DNA of 64,000 bases from Rhodanobacter sp. B05 (GCF_002001085.1 NZ_MUNU01000015.1:248001-312000); one strand, 5' to 3'; counted from the stretch's first letter, positions 27,584 to 35,808 are shown. The notes: generated by a model from the letters alone, not told the origin. A program made the numbers and translations.

Positions 27584-27745
27584 GGAGCCTGGGCGGTAGA
27601 AACCAAGCGGGCGAGGCAAAGCCGTTTTGAGGCAGCTTGCGTGACGATTTGAAGGGCCATAGTGGTTCTATGGGCCGAAAAGCGGCGCGGAAGATGGTCA
27701 AAACGGCGCAGCCGCAGCCGCTTGCGTTTCTACCGCCCAGGCTCC
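27584..27745. repeat. 162-bp nested palindromic (MITE-like) element
   Basis: Perfect 20-base terminal inverted repeats (27584-27603 and 27726-27745, GGAGCCTGGGCGGTAGAAAC and its complement) enclose further nested arms: GCCGTTTTGA with TCAAAACGGC, and CCATAG with CTATGG at the centre. The whole can fold as one long interrupted stem. It fills the gap between the DUF4139 stop and the ribosome-binding site of the enoyl-CoA hydratase. No target-site duplication is evident. Confidence 0.8.
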
Positions 27746-27752
27746 GAAGGGG

Positions 27753-29201
27753 TCACTGCGACTGCTGATCGGCAGTCCAGCTGTAGCGCACTGCATAGGT
27801 GAGCGTGGCCTTGCCGTTGGCGGGAACCTCGACCTGGAACTCCAGCGTGTCGGCCGTCTGGGTGGCGGGCTTGCTGCTGGAGGAAACCAGCTTCCACTGG
27901 CGCCAGCGGCTGGGATGTTCGCGCACCGTCACCGTGCGTGGACTGTCGCCGGCATTGCTGAGCTCGATGCGGAAGGCCTCATCCAGCGTGCGGCCTTCCT
28001 TGTCCACATGGAAACTGGTGCGTGTGCGCTGGGCGCGCAGGTCGAACGGCGTGCCCAGGCTGATCGTGGCATCGCTGCCTTTGGGCGTGTCGTCGATGCG
28101 GCCTTCGCCGACGAATTGCGGCACGCCGCGGCGATCGGCGGTGAGCACACGCAGGTAGCCCGCAGGCAGGCTGTCGAACGCTTTCAGTTTCAGCGTGCTG
28201 ACGATGGCGCCGCTGCCCTCGTAGGAGTCGCGATTGAGATTGGGTTGCTGCGGCTGGAACGCATTGCCGTTTTCGAGCAGCGTGGTGCGCACGCAATCCA
28301 GCGTGCGCGGGGCGTACAGCGGTACCTGGCTGATGCTGCCATCGGGCAGGTTCACCGCGCCGGGCAGGGTGAAGCTGCGATAGTCGCCGAGGCTGTCCTG
28401 CTGCGGCATGGCCTCGGCCTTGGCGCTGAAACCGCGCGCCATCGCCATCATCGGCCGCGGTGCCGACGGCTTGGCCATGTTCGGTTCGCCGGCGATCAGG
28501 GTCAGCTGCGCATCGTTCCAGTCGCGGCCGCTGCGGTTGGCGATGCTGGCGCGCGACTCGAACTGCATGCGGCATGCCGTGCCCGGTTGCAGCGTGGCCA
28601 CGTAGGCGGCGCGCCAGCCGAGCCCGGCGGTGGGGTAGCTGAGCGCGGCCTCGACCGAGGCATTGCGGGTGGCGTCCACGCGCAGGTCCAGGCTGGAGCC
28701 GGTCGGGAATGAGCCGTCGCCCGAACGCACGGCCGCGTAGTGACGCACCAGGGTGGTACCCAGGACGCCCTTGACCAGCAGCCCATCGCCGGCCCGCACC
28801 AGGGTGCCATCGGCCAGCGATTCGCCATTGCTGCCGAGCACGTGGACCGCGTGCCCGACCAGCCCGGTCAGCGCACCAGAGGCGCCCTGGGCAAGCGACA
28901 GCCGCTGCGAGACGATCCTGGCGCCGCCATCCGGGAAGCCCAGGGCAATCGCCTCGGGGTCGATGTGGATCGGAAGGTCGCCGAGAATCACGTCTTGCGT
29001 GCCGGCCGCAAGTTTCAGGGCGCGCTGTTCGCGCACCACGGCGTAACCGTCGTCGACGCTGCCGTCGCCGCTGCTGGCGTACAGGGAAGCGTTGTCGCTG
29101 CGATAGATCGTGAGGCTGGCGGCAGACGTCGCGCGGGCGTCGGCCGGCGCGGTCAGCGCCATGACACAGGCAACGGCAAGCGCGGTGCAGTGTGGTTTCA
29201 T
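27753..29201 (-). CDS. DUF4139 domain-containing exported protein
   Basis: This 482-residue protein has a signal peptide (CTALAVACVMALTAPADARA). Its body carries the DUF4139 pattern: an N-terminal LTIYRSDNASLY/DLPIHIDPEAI segment, GWRAAYVATLQPG around the middle, and a C-terminal beta-rich half with TVTVREHPSRWRQWKLV. Members are outer-surface or periplasmic beta proteins of unknown role. ATG 29201 is preferred to 29228 because it begins the signal peptide. Confidence 0.85.
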   Translation of the reverse strand: MKPHCTALAVACVMALTAPADARATSAASLTIYRSDNASLYASSGDGSVDDGYAVVREQRALKLAAGTQDVILGDLPIHIDPEAIALGFPDGGARIVSQRLSLAQGASGALTGLVGHAVHVLGSNGESLADGTLVRAGDGLLVKGVLGTTLVRHYAAVRSGDGSFPTGSSLDLRVDATRNASVEAALSYPTAGLGWRAAYVATLQPGTACRMQFESRASIANRSGRDWNDAQLTLIAGEPNMAKPSAPRPMMAMARGFSAKAEAMPQQDSLGDYRSFTLPGAVNLPDGSISQVPLYAPRTLDCVRTTLLENGNAFQPQQPNLNRDSYEGSGAIVSTLKLKAFDSLPAGYLRVLTADRRGVPQFVGEGRIDDTPKGSDATISLGTPFDLRAQRTRTSFHVDKEGRTLDEAFRIELSNAGDSPRTVTVREHPSRWRQWKLVSSSSKPATQTADTLEFQVEVPANGKATLTYAVRYSWTADQQSQ

Positions 29202-29414
29202 CGGGCGAACTCCATCGGGCGAATCCAAGGTTCCATCATAACGGCGGCGCGTGACGTTGGCGCGTGAATGGCGTGCGTCGACGGCATCACGCGCGTCGTC
29301 GGTGATCGGTCCCGCGCTTGCCGATGGCGGTGGTCACCGTGGTCAGGACTGTCCAAGCGCGCAGGTTCCAGATTGACTATCGTGTGGCGAAGACGTTCCG
29401 TAGATATTCTGGCC

Positions 29415-30092
29415 ATGCCCCCTCTCGAATCCATCGATATTGCCCCCGCCCGTTTGCCGGACGACATCGAGATCGTGCGCGCGCTGTTCGCGGAGTACAT
29501 CCGCAGCCTCGGCATCGACCTTTCCTTTCAGGGGGTGGATGCGGAACTGGCGCAACTGCCCGGCAAGTACGCGTCGCCGCGGGGCGTCATCCTGGTTGCG
29601 CGCGATGCCGCCGGCGTGGCCCTGGGCTGCGTCGCGCTGCGGCCCTGGCGGGAGCCGGGCATCTGCGAGATCAAGCGCCTCTATGTGAGGCCTGCCGCGC
29701 GCGGACAGGCGCTGGGCCGTCGACTGGCCATCGCGGTGATCGACTGGGCCGCGTGTGCAGGCTACCGGCGCGCGCTGCTGGATACGCTGGCCTCGATGCA
29801 GGCGGCGCGGCGACTGTATGCCGAGCTTGGCTTCCTGCCGGTGGCGCCGTATTACGACAACCCGATGCCCGGCACGGCCTATCTGGCGCTCGATCTGGGG
29901 GGGGGGCCGGTGCGACTTGACCGATCGTTGCCCAGCCAGCGCGGAAGGTGGCGGAGGCACACAGACGTGCCCACCCGGCCAGCATCTGCACGACCTTGTC
30001 CCCGGCATGGAAATGCCGCCGAAGGCGCCGGTAATTTGAGATGGAACACGTTGCACGCACGACAGGCATGCAGACCGCGAAGCGAACCGTGA
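29415..30092 (+). CDS. GNAT N-acetyltransferase with read-through C-terminus
   Basis: The GNAT core occupies about residues 5-160: CEIKRLYVRPAARGQALGRRL is the acetyl-CoA loop (RxxGxG type), and LYAELGFLPVAPYYDNPMPG is the family C-terminal block. A partial second copy at 53.2 kb ends shortly after LDL, but here a run of ten G bases (from 29897) shifts the frame and the protein continues about 57 residues through remnants of an antisense araC gene. One extra G would restore a stop at 29920. The fold should still work; the tail is probably accidental. The substrate is unknown. Confidence 0.82.
   Translation: MPPLESIDIAPARLPDDIEIVRALFAEYIRSLGIDLSFQGVDAELAQLPGKYASPRGVILVARDAAGVALGCVALRPWREPGICEIKRLYVRPAARGQALGRRLAIAVIDWAACAGYRRALLDTLASMQAARRLYAELGFLPVAPYYDNPMPGTAYLALDLGGGPVRLDRSLPSQRGRWRRHTDVPTRPASARPCPRHGNAAEGAGNLRWNTLHARQACRPRSEP
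29733..29957. repeat. Left direct repeat flanking the low-oxygen island
   Basis: This stretch covers the 3' third of the GNAT gene plus the last codons of the convergent araC. It recurs in the same orientation at 53189-53409, roughly 95 percent identical by eye in the GNAT part. The two copies bracket the 23-kb cassette of stress and fermentation genes, as expected for insertion into, or duplication of, a single gnat-araC locus. Confidence 0.85.
29915..30069 (-). pseudogene. Collapsed cupin-AraC regulator remnant
   Basis: From ATG 30069 the minus strand reads RRHFHAGDKVVQMLAGWARL, clearly the cupin start of the AraC protein at 53332-54006 (RPHFHAGDELVQILAGRARL). It then jumps directly to ATFRAGWATIGQV, the last residues of that protein. 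About 150 residues, including the whole DNA-binding domain, are deleted in frame. It lies antisense to the 3' end of the intact GNAT gene. Confidence 0.85.
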
Positions 30093-30166
30093 TGACTGCA
30101 TGTCGCTCGTGGTGACCAGCTCAACCGTTGCAGCGCCCGTCGCGCGGCATGCATTTCGTCGAGATT

Positions 30167-30658
30167 TCAGCGGCAGACCAGTACTGGAATCGTGCTTTGC
30201 AGCAGAACCTTTTGCGTTTCGCTGCCCAGTATCATTCGGTTCAAGCCGTGCCAGCCATGTGTGGCCATGACGATGAGGTCGCAATGATGTTCGTTGACGG
30301 CGTCCAGAATCGCCTGGTGGGGGCGTTCACCGAAGGCGTAGTGGCATTCGCAGGGTACCTGTGCGGCCTTGGCCAGTGTTTTTGCCTTGTCCAGATAGCG
30401 TGAAGCGGTTTGCACCGCATGTTGGCTGAAACTCAGCTCCGCCGCGGCTAGAAGCTCGGTCATGTAGGCGATGGAGTTGAATGGCGGCACGACGTGCAGT
30501 GCCAGCACCTTGGCGCCGAATGTCCTGGCCAGGTCCAGGCCCATGCTGAAGGCCCGCAGTGACAGATCCGATCCATCGATCGGCAGGAGCAGGTGCTGGA
30601 ACAGCGCCTTTCGTGGCGCATCGGTTGGCTTCAGACTTGCAGCAGTTTCAGTGGACAT
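30167..30658 (-). CDS. Universal stress protein (UspA family)
   Basis: This 163-residue single-domain Usp shows LLLPIDGSDLSLRAFSMG at the start and VMATHGWHGLNRMILGSETQ near the end, the G2xG9xG(S/T) ATP-binding signature. ATG 30658 is chosen; a start at 30697 adds residues outside the fold. An FNR-like box lies 85 bases upstream. Usp proteins support survival under stasis and hypoxia through mostly unknown contacts. Confidence 0.92.
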   Translation of the reverse strand: MSTETAASLKPTDAPRKALFQHLLLPIDGSDLSLRAFSMGLDLARTFGAKVLALHVVPPFNSIAYMTELLAAAELSFSQHAVQTASRYLDKAKTLAKAAQVPCECHYAFGERPHQAILDAVNEHHCDLIVMATHGWHGLNRMILGSETQKVLLQSTIPVLVCR

Positions 30659-30742
30659 GGACAGAGCTCCCCGCGTCTTGAGAAGTCGCGCCTGCACTCG
30701 GCTGCGCTGGATGTCATGGTGACTTGAACGCCGGCCGTGATA

Positions 30743-30756
30743 TTGATCGCGGTCAA
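30743..30756 (-). promoter_or_regulatory. FNR-like box upstream of usp (30167-30658)
   Basis: TTGATCGCGGTCAA matches TTGAT-N4-ATCAA at nine of ten positions. It lies 85 bases before the usp start and is one of two boxes in this divergent promoter region. Confidence 0.75.
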
Positions 30757-30818
30757 CTCGTCGCGTAATAGCCTGTTGGCAGGCTGTCGCCTTGCGCTGC
30801 CGAGAGGGCAGTGATCAA

Positions 30819-30832
30819 TTGATCGACATCAA
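30819..30832 (+). promoter_or_regulatory. FNR-like box upstream of the DUF6868 gene
   Basis: TTGATCGACATCAA is a perfect TTGAT-N4-ATCAA palindrome. A -10-like TAAGCT begins about 27 bases after its centre, fitting a class II FNR promoter (centre near -41.5) for the small membrane-protein gene at 30918. Confidence 0.82.
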
Positions 30833-30888
30833 GGCGGGGTCTGAAGGCTTGCGTAAGCTGCCATCGAGTTGATCGCAAGGGGGTCATC

Positions 30889-30921
30889 ATGAATATGCTG
30901 AAGCGAGGAGACATGCCGTGA
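30889..30921 (+). CDS. Possible ten-residue leader peptide
   Basis: An ATG preceded by the strong ribosome-binding site AAGGGGG encodes MNMLKRGDMP and stops at a TGA overlapping the GTG start of the next gene (GTGA). The reading could couple translation of the following gene or be chance. No family is recognisable. Confidence 0.3.
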   Translation: MNMLKRGDMP

Positions 30922-31160
30922 CGACGAACGAGATCAAGGACCTTCTTCTCTGGTGTGCGGGCTTCAACTATGCGGTTCTATTCATCTGGTTCGGCGCCTT
31001 TGTCCTCGCTCATGACTGGATGTACAGAATGCATGGCCGCTGGTTCAAGTTTTCGATCGAGACATTCGACGCAATCCATTACACCGGCCTTGCCGTCTAC
31101 AAGATAGGAATCCTCTTGTTCAACCTGGCGCCATTGGTCGCGCTCTGCCTGGTGTCCTGA
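30918..31160 (+). CDS. Small membrane protein, DUF6868-like
   Basis: This 80-residue protein has two hydrophobic helices (about 10-31 and 57-78) around a short loop YRMHGRWFKFSIETFDAIHY. The pattern WCAGFNYAVL...MHGRWF...YKIGILLFNLAPLVAL matches the DUF6868 family as I remember it; function unknown. GTG 30918 has GAGGAG seven bases upstream. It is the first gene behind a perfect FNR-like box. Confidence 0.75.
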   Translation: MTTNEIKDLLLWCAGFNYAVLFIWFGAFVLAHDWMYRMHGRWFKFSIETFDAIHYTGLAVYKIGILLFNLAPLVALCLVS

Positions 31161-31278
31161 CGGAGTCGCCGGTATGGCGCCCGACATTTGTTCCGACCAA
31201 TGCTCCTCAAGGCGCGCTGATTGCGGCGCCAGGTTGCTGTTGGCATGCCATGACGAGGAGATCCATGCGAGGTGTGCG

Positions 31279-31476
31279 ATGAAAGGCCATGCCGCCAGAC
31301 GAGCGCTTTCAACGCTGTCGATCAGTCTTCTGCTGATTGAGGTGGCCGGCACCGTGGTCGGTGCCTTGGCCAGCGTCGTATGGGACTACGAACCCGTCCG
31401 GCGCATCGCAGCCTGGGTCTGTGGCTTCGGCGTGGTGGCGCTGGTGGCCCGCCTGGTCAACGACGCGCGCAAGTAG
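31279..31476 (+). CDS. Small hypothetical two-helix membrane protein
   Basis: This 65-residue protein has two hydrophobic segments (about 10-30 with LSTLSISLLLIEVAGTVVGA, and 40-58 with IAAWVCGFGVVALVARL) and a basic start. No family is recognised. ATG 31279 follows GCGAGG; a longer reading from 31174 has no hydrophobic or conserved features. It sits between DUF6868 and a usp gene and is probably in the same transcript. Confidence 0.6.
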   Translation: MKGHAARRALSTLSISLLLIEVAGTVVGALASVVWDYEPVRRIAAWVCGFGVVALVARLVNDARK

Positions 31477-31503
31477 CCCAACGTTTCTCCAACCTCGGTG
31501 TAA

Positions 31504-31944
31504 ATGATGTTCCAGAATATCCTTCTGCCCACCGACGGCTCGGATCAATCATTGCGAGCTGCGCGCTTGGGTATCGCACTGGCCAAACAGGTCGGTGCGC
31601 GCGTCCATGGGTATCACGTATCGGCACCGCTGGCGGCCGTCGCCTGTTTTTCGGATCTGATTCGACATGCTGCAGACGACTACCGCGATGAAGCGATTCA
31701 TCGTGCGAAACAGCGGCTCGAGGCGATCCATGCGCTGGCGAGCGAGGCGGATGTACCGTTCGATGGTGATTGCACTTTCGACCATCGCCCCTATACCGCC
31801 ATCGTCGGTGCGGCACGACAATACGGTTGCGATCTGATCGTGATGGGCACGCATGGCCGCACCGGGCTGGATCGTCTGGTGCTCGGCGGAGAGACCAGCA
31901 AGGTGCTGAGTTGCGCCGATATCCCGGTGCTGGTCTGCCACTGA
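31504..31944 (+). CDS. Universal stress protein (UspA family)
   Basis: This 146-residue single-domain Usp begins FQNILLPTDGSDQSLRAARL and has VMGTHGRTGLDRLVLGGETS as a complete ATP-binding signature, so it should bind ATP. ATG occurs twice in tandem at 31504 and 31507. It follows the two small membrane-protein genes and may be driven from the same FNR-like promoter. Confidence 0.92.
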   Translation: MMFQNILLPTDGSDQSLRAARLGIALAKQVGARVHGYHVSAPLAAVACFSDLIRHAADDYRDEAIHRAKQRLEAIHALASEADVPFDGDCTFDHRPYTAIVGAARQYGCDLIVMGTHGRTGLDRLVLGGETSKVLSCADIPVLVCH

Positions 31945-32053
31945 TATCGGATGGATTGCCAAAGAGCGAGGCTCCTGGCGTCAGTCGTCGGGGGCGTCTG
32001 TTGATGGCCCGAAACGACTGTTCTCCAGGGCGCTGCTTTGGCGTTGCGGACGG

Positions 32054-32067
32054 TTGATTGAGATCAA
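32054..32067 (+). promoter_or_regulatory. FNR-like box upstream of usp (32163-33044)
   Basis: TTGATTGAGATCAA is a perfect FNR-type palindrome, 96 bases before the start of the next gene. A GTGTAGCCT segment lies at about -10 relative to a site centred at -41.5. Confidence 0.82.
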
Positions 32068-32162
32068 TCGGCACTCCCTCGATCCGTGTAGCCTGTAGAC
32101 GCTCGATCGAGCCACGTACTGCGGAATATCCCCGAAAAATCCAGCATGAATGGAGAAACGCC

Positions 32163-33044
32163 ATGGCTGAGCTGCCCGAGGTGCCCCTTGCCCATGATGA
32201 CGAAAAATCGCAAACGCACAACGCGATGTCGATCCCGAATATCGTGGCGTTTTTGACATCAAGTACCCCGTGGAGCCCCGCCGCGGTGATGGGCGCTTCC
32301 TTGGCTTCGTGCCATGGGTCCGTGCTGACAGGCTGCTTCGTGGACCCCATCCTGCGCGGCTTCGGGGTGTCGGATGTCGAGTCGACGATCCCCGCGCTGG
32401 TTCGTGACGATGTTCTTTTCGACATGTCGAGCGCGACCGACTTCATGGTCTTTGCCAACCAGAACGGCGTCGCCGGGACGAACTGGGCGGCTCTGCAGGT
32501 CGATGTTGAAGGCGCCATCTCGCAACTTGCCGCCTGGCACGATTTGGCAGTGGTTGAAAGCGACATGATGGAAGTGCGCGAGTTGCTGACCTTCCTGACG
32601 CACCTCTTGTGGGCCTGCCGATTGCCCTGTGTCCTGCTGTCCAAGCGATGCGCGGACCTGCCGCCCTTCGAACGTATCGTCATCGGCTGGAACGGCAGCC
32701 CTCAGGCTACTCGCGCCATTCACGCGGCGATGCCATTCTTGCCGGGCGCCAAAGAGGTCTGGATCCTGGACGGGGCCGACGAGGACGGCGATGACAATCC
32801 TGACATGCCCAGATTCGATCCCTATCGGTTTCTCGCGCAACACGGTGTAGAGGCCCGTCGGCGCCGATTTGATCGTGAGGTGGAGATCGTCGGGGGTGCC
32901 TTGATATGGGAGGCGCAGCGGCTTCGTGCCGATTTGTTTGTGCTTGGCGCATTCAGCCATTCGCGTCTTCGTGAACGGGTGGCGGGCGGCGTGTTCAGGT
33001 GTATGCTGGAGAACGCGAAGATACCGCTGCTTCTGCAGCACTGA
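32163..33044 (+). CDS. Two-domain universal stress protein
   Basis: This 293-residue protein has a degenerate N-terminal Usp half (about 20-165) and a C-terminal Usp half (about 170-293: FERIVIGWNGSPQATRAIHAAMPFL and DLFVLGAFSHSRLRERVAGG). The ATP signature is altered to GAFSHSRLRERVAGGVFR, the form common in tandem Usps. ATG 32163 follows a poor but acceptable site; upstream residues to 32058 are not Usp-like. It is close in layout to the usps at 34177 and 35869. Confidence 0.88.
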   Translation: MAELPEVPLAHDDEKSQTHNAMSIPNIVAFLTSSTPWSPAAVMGASLASCHGSVLTGCFVDPILRGFGVSDVESTIPALVRDDVLFDMSSATDFMVFANQNGVAGTNWAALQVDVEGAISQLAAWHDLAVVESDMMEVRELLTFLTHLLWACRLPCVLLSKRCADLPPFERIVIGWNGSPQATRAIHAAMPFLPGAKEVWILDGADEDGDDNPDMPRFDPYRFLAQHGVEARRRRFDREVEIVGGALIWEAQRLRADLFVLGAFSHSRLRERVAGGVFRCMLENAKIPLLLQH

Positions 33045-33129
33045 TCGCTTGCCGGCGTCCAGGGCATCCTTCCGTGGCCCGCATCATCGAATCAGGCGAA
33101 CGACCGGCGCCTGGTGGCTCTTTCTCCAA

Positions 33130-34158
33130 TCAACCGAAGTCCAGCACCACCCTTCCGTCCACTCGCCCCGCTTTCAGATCACTGAAAACGCGGTTGATGT
33201 CGTCCAGTCGGGCGCGGTGGACATGCGCCTGCACCTTGCCTGCGGCGGCGAAAGCGATCGCTTCGGCCAGGTCATTGCGTGTGCCGACGATCGATCCACG
33301 CACGGTGATGCGCTTGAGCACGACATCGAACACCGGTGTCCGGAAATCACCCGGCGGCAGGCCGACCAGGCTGACGGTACCGCGCCGGCGCACCATCTTG
33401 AGCGCCTGGTCAAAGGCCGGCAGCGATACCGCGGTAACCAGCACGCCGTGCGCTCCACCGCCGGTGGCCTTGATGACCTGGGCCACGGCGTCGTCCGATT
33501 TCGCATCGACGGCGATATCGGCCCCCAGCGTCTTGGCCAGTGCGAGCTTTTCGGCACCCACGTCGATCGCCGCCACGTACAGTCCCATCGCCTTGGCGTA
33601 TTGCACGGCGACATGGCCAAGGCCGCCAATGCCCGAGATGGCAATCCATTCGCCGGGGCGTGCGCCGGTTTCCTTGATGCCTTTGTAGGTCGTGACGCCG
33701 GCGCAGAGAATCGGCGCGATCGATACCGCGTCGATCGCATCGGGCAGGTGCACCACGTAGGCTGCCGAGCCGATCGCATATTCGGCGAAGGCACCGTTCA
33801 CGCCGTAGCCGCTGTTGTGCTGCGATTCGCACAGGGTTTCCCATCCGCCGACACAGTGTTCGCAGCACCCGCAGGCATCGTGCAGCCAGGCGATGCCGAC
33901 CCGGTCGCCTTCCTTGAGACGCGTGACGCCGGCACCCAGGGCCACCACGGTTCCCGCACCTTCGTGGCCGGGAATGAACGGCACGGACGGCTTGACTGGC
34001 CAATCGCCTTCTGCCGCGTGCAGGTCGGTGTGGCATACGCCACAGGCGTGAATCTGCACCAGGACTTCGCCCGGCCCGGGTGCGGGCACCGGCACATCTT
34101 CTATCGTCAGCGGCGCACCGAAAGCGCGCACCACGGCAGCTTTCATCGATTCAGGCAT
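33130..34158 (-). CDS. adhP: Zinc-dependent alcohol dehydrogenase, AdhP type
   Basis: This 342-residue medium-chain dehydrogenase has catalytic Zn ligands in HACGVCHTDLHAAEGDWP and PGHEGAG, structural Zn Cys residues in DACGCCEHCVGGWETLC and the NAD loop GIGGLGHVAVQYA. It should interconvert ethanol and acetaldehyde with NAD. It is the last gene of a GNAT-usp-adhP minus-strand run behind an FNR-like box, which fits disposal of reductant under oxygen limitation. Confidence 0.94.
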   Translation of the reverse strand: MPESMKAAVVRAFGAPLTIEDVPVPAPGPGEVLVQIHACGVCHTDLHAAEGDWPVKPSVPFIPGHEGAGTVVALGAGVTRLKEGDRVGIAWLHDACGCCEHCVGGWETLCESQHNSGYGVNGAFAEYAIGSAAYVVHLPDAIDAVSIAPILCAGVTTYKGIKETGARPGEWIAISGIGGLGHVAVQYAKAMGLYVAAIDVGAEKLALAKTLGADIAVDAKSDDAVAQVIKATGGGAHGVLVTAVSLPAFDQALKMVRRRGTVSLVGLPPGDFRTPVFDVVLKRITVRGSIVGTRNDLAEAIAFAAAGKVQAHVHRARLDDINRVFSDLKAGRVDGRVVLDFG

Positions 34159-34176
34159 GATGACGATCTCCTTCGA

Positions 34177-35061
34177 TCAATGGTGCATGAAGACAGGGAT
34201 ATCGGCGTTCGCCATGACATGGCGCGTCGCACCGCCAAGTACGCGTTCGCGGATACGCGAATGCCCGTAAGCGCCCATCACCAGCAGGTCCGCACCCACG
34301 TCGCGCGCCTTTTTCAGGAGGCCCTTGCCGGCTTCGCCGGCGGGAACATCGAGATAATGTGGTTTTGCGGCAATACCGTGATGCCTCAGGTAGAGGATGG
34401 GATCGGGCTCCCTCACGCTGACCTGGCCGTCTTGGGGCGCATGCGCTGCACCATTGATCAGAACCACCTGCTTCGCGTTCTGCATCAGCGGAAGAGCGCT
34501 TTGGAGGGCTCGGGTGGCTTCGAAACTGCCGTTCCAGCCGATCACGATGCGATCGAAAACGACGGAATGGCCCCAGTGCGGTGGCAACACGAGGCAGGGG
34601 ATGCGGCTGCTCAACATCGCTTCACCGAGAATATCGAACACGCCGGTCTCGTCGACCATGTCACGCTCGATGACAGCCAGGTCATGCCACGCGCCGAGCT
34701 TGCGCAGCGTAGGTGCAATCCCCTCATGCGTCACCACCCATGAAGCGCGATGCGCACCGCGCCCGGTGGCGAAGGCATGAAACGCGGAAGACTCGTCCGG
34801 GTGCTCATGTTCCGTATCCGTCAGCAAACTCATCACCGTGGGATCCGATTGATGAACTCGTTGTTCGCGCAGGCTGCCGGGTACGTAGCAAGCGGTGACA
34901 TTGGCATGCCACCGCGCCGCGAGGTCGGTGGCCGCCCATACCGCAGCACTCCACGGACCGGTGGACGTGGCGAGGGCGAGGATGTCGCGGAATTGCGTTG
35001 TCGCCGGCTTTGCCAAGTTCGACCTGGCGTCGGACGTTTCGCGAGATTCATCGGCGAGCAT
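34177..35061 (-). CDS. Two-domain universal stress protein
   Basis: This 294-residue protein has an N-terminal degenerate half and a C-terminal half with FDRIVIGWNGSFEATRALQSALPL and LLVMGAYGHSRIRERVLGGATR. ATG 35061 is preceded by AGGAG at eight bases; 35088 is possible but has no such site. It is eighteen bases upstream of adhP and 33 downstream of the GNAT gene, so the three form an operon. Confidence 0.9.
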   Translation of the reverse strand: MLADESRETSDARSNLAKPATTQFRDILALATSTGPWSAAVWAATDLAARWHANVTACYVPGSLREQRVHQSDPTVMSLLTDTEHEHPDESSAFHAFATGRGAHRASWVVTHEGIAPTLRKLGAWHDLAVIERDMVDETGVFDILGEAMLSSRIPCLVLPPHWGHSVVFDRIVIGWNGSFEATRALQSALPLMQNAKQVVLINGAAHAPQDGQVSVREPDPILYLRHHGIAAKPHYLDVPAGEAGKGLLKKARDVGADLLVMGAYGHSRIRERVLGGATRHVMANADIPVFMHH

Positions 35062-35094
35062 GGCGATATCTCCTGCAGGCGAGTGCATGGGCTT

Positions 35095-35643
35095 TCACAA
35101 GGCCAGCGAATACACCACCGAGCGCGGATCGTCCGGATGCGATTCGCGCTTGAAGCCGAGATAGTTGGCCAGCTCGCGCATCGGCTCGTTGTTGACGTCA
35201 TCGATGGAAAACATCCGGGTCAGTTTCTGCTGGCGCGCGACGTGGATAAGGTGGTGCATGAGAAGAACCGCCAGGCCGCGATGCCTCCAGTCGTCGGCCA
35301 CCGTGACGGCGCATTCGCATTGCCCGCCGTCGCCCGTGGTCGAATAGCGGCTGATGCCGACTTCGCGCAGATGACCGTTGTCGTGCGCCATCGCCACGAA
35401 AGCCATGTCGTGGACGTAGTCCACATGCATCAAACGGTCGAGCAGGGCCTTGTCGGGCTCCTTGAAATTGCCCAGGAAGCGAAAGCGCCGCGCCTCGGGC
35501 GAAAGCCGGCGGATGAATTCCTCCTCCATGGCGCGATCCTGCGGCTGCAACGGGCGCACCAGCACTCGTGTTCCGTCGCGCAGGGACTCGATCCAGTGAT
35601 CGCCTTCAAGAGCGCCCTCGGGTTGTTTCTGGATGGAAGACAT
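35095..35643 (-). CDS. GNAT-family N-acetyltransferase
   Basis: This 182-residue protein has the acetyl-CoA-binding region VTVADDWRHRGLAVLLMHHLI (RxxGxA form of the Q/RxxGxG/A loop) and upstream RPLQPQDRAMEEEFIRRLSPEARRFRF. This N-terminal pattern is shared with the acetyltransferase domain of protein-lysine acetyltransferases of the Pat/YfiQ group, so it could acetylate acetyl-CoA synthetase or other proteins; that is inference. It leads the GNAT-usp-adhP operon. Confidence 0.82.
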   Translation of the reverse strand: MSSIQKQPEGALEGDHWIESLRDGTRVLVRPLQPQDRAMEEEFIRRLSPEARRFRFLGNFKEPDKALLDRLMHVDYVHDMAFVAMAHDNGHLREVGISRYSTTGDGGQCECAVTVADDWRHRGLAVLLMHHLIHVARQQKLTRMFSIDDVNNEPMRELANYLGFKRESHPDDPRSVVYSLAL

Positions 35644-35708
35644 GATGACGACCTCGCTTGGTTGTGGGCTTTGCACATGCCTTTTAGCGGGTAAATGCCT
35701 GCGAGCAC

Positions 35709-35722
35709 TTGACGGTAATCAA
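35709..35722 (-). promoter_or_regulatory. FNR-like box upstream of the GNAT-usp-adhP operon
   Basis: TTGACGGTAATCAA matches nine of ten half-site positions, 66 bases before the GNAT start. On the minus strand CTAAAA falls about where a -10 element would be for a class II site. Confidence 0.75.
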
Positions 35723-35794
35723 GTGAAGCGGAGATCGCACCATTGCGGACGGCGAGCCCGAGCGGACGGCGAGCCAGAGTGGTGTTGATGGCGG

Positions 35795-35808
35795 TTGACC
35801 CAGATCAA
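35795..35808 (+). promoter_or_regulatory. FNR-like box upstream of usp (35869-36672)
   Basis: TTGACCCAGATCAA matches nine of ten positions and lies 61 bases before the usp start. With the box at 35709 it makes a divergent pair serving two transcripts. Confidence 0.75.

Noticed and set aside
32926-34743. Plus-strand reading of 605 codons across adhP and a usp
   Set aside because: It spans two recognisable minus-strand genes and an intergenic gap; purely antisense.
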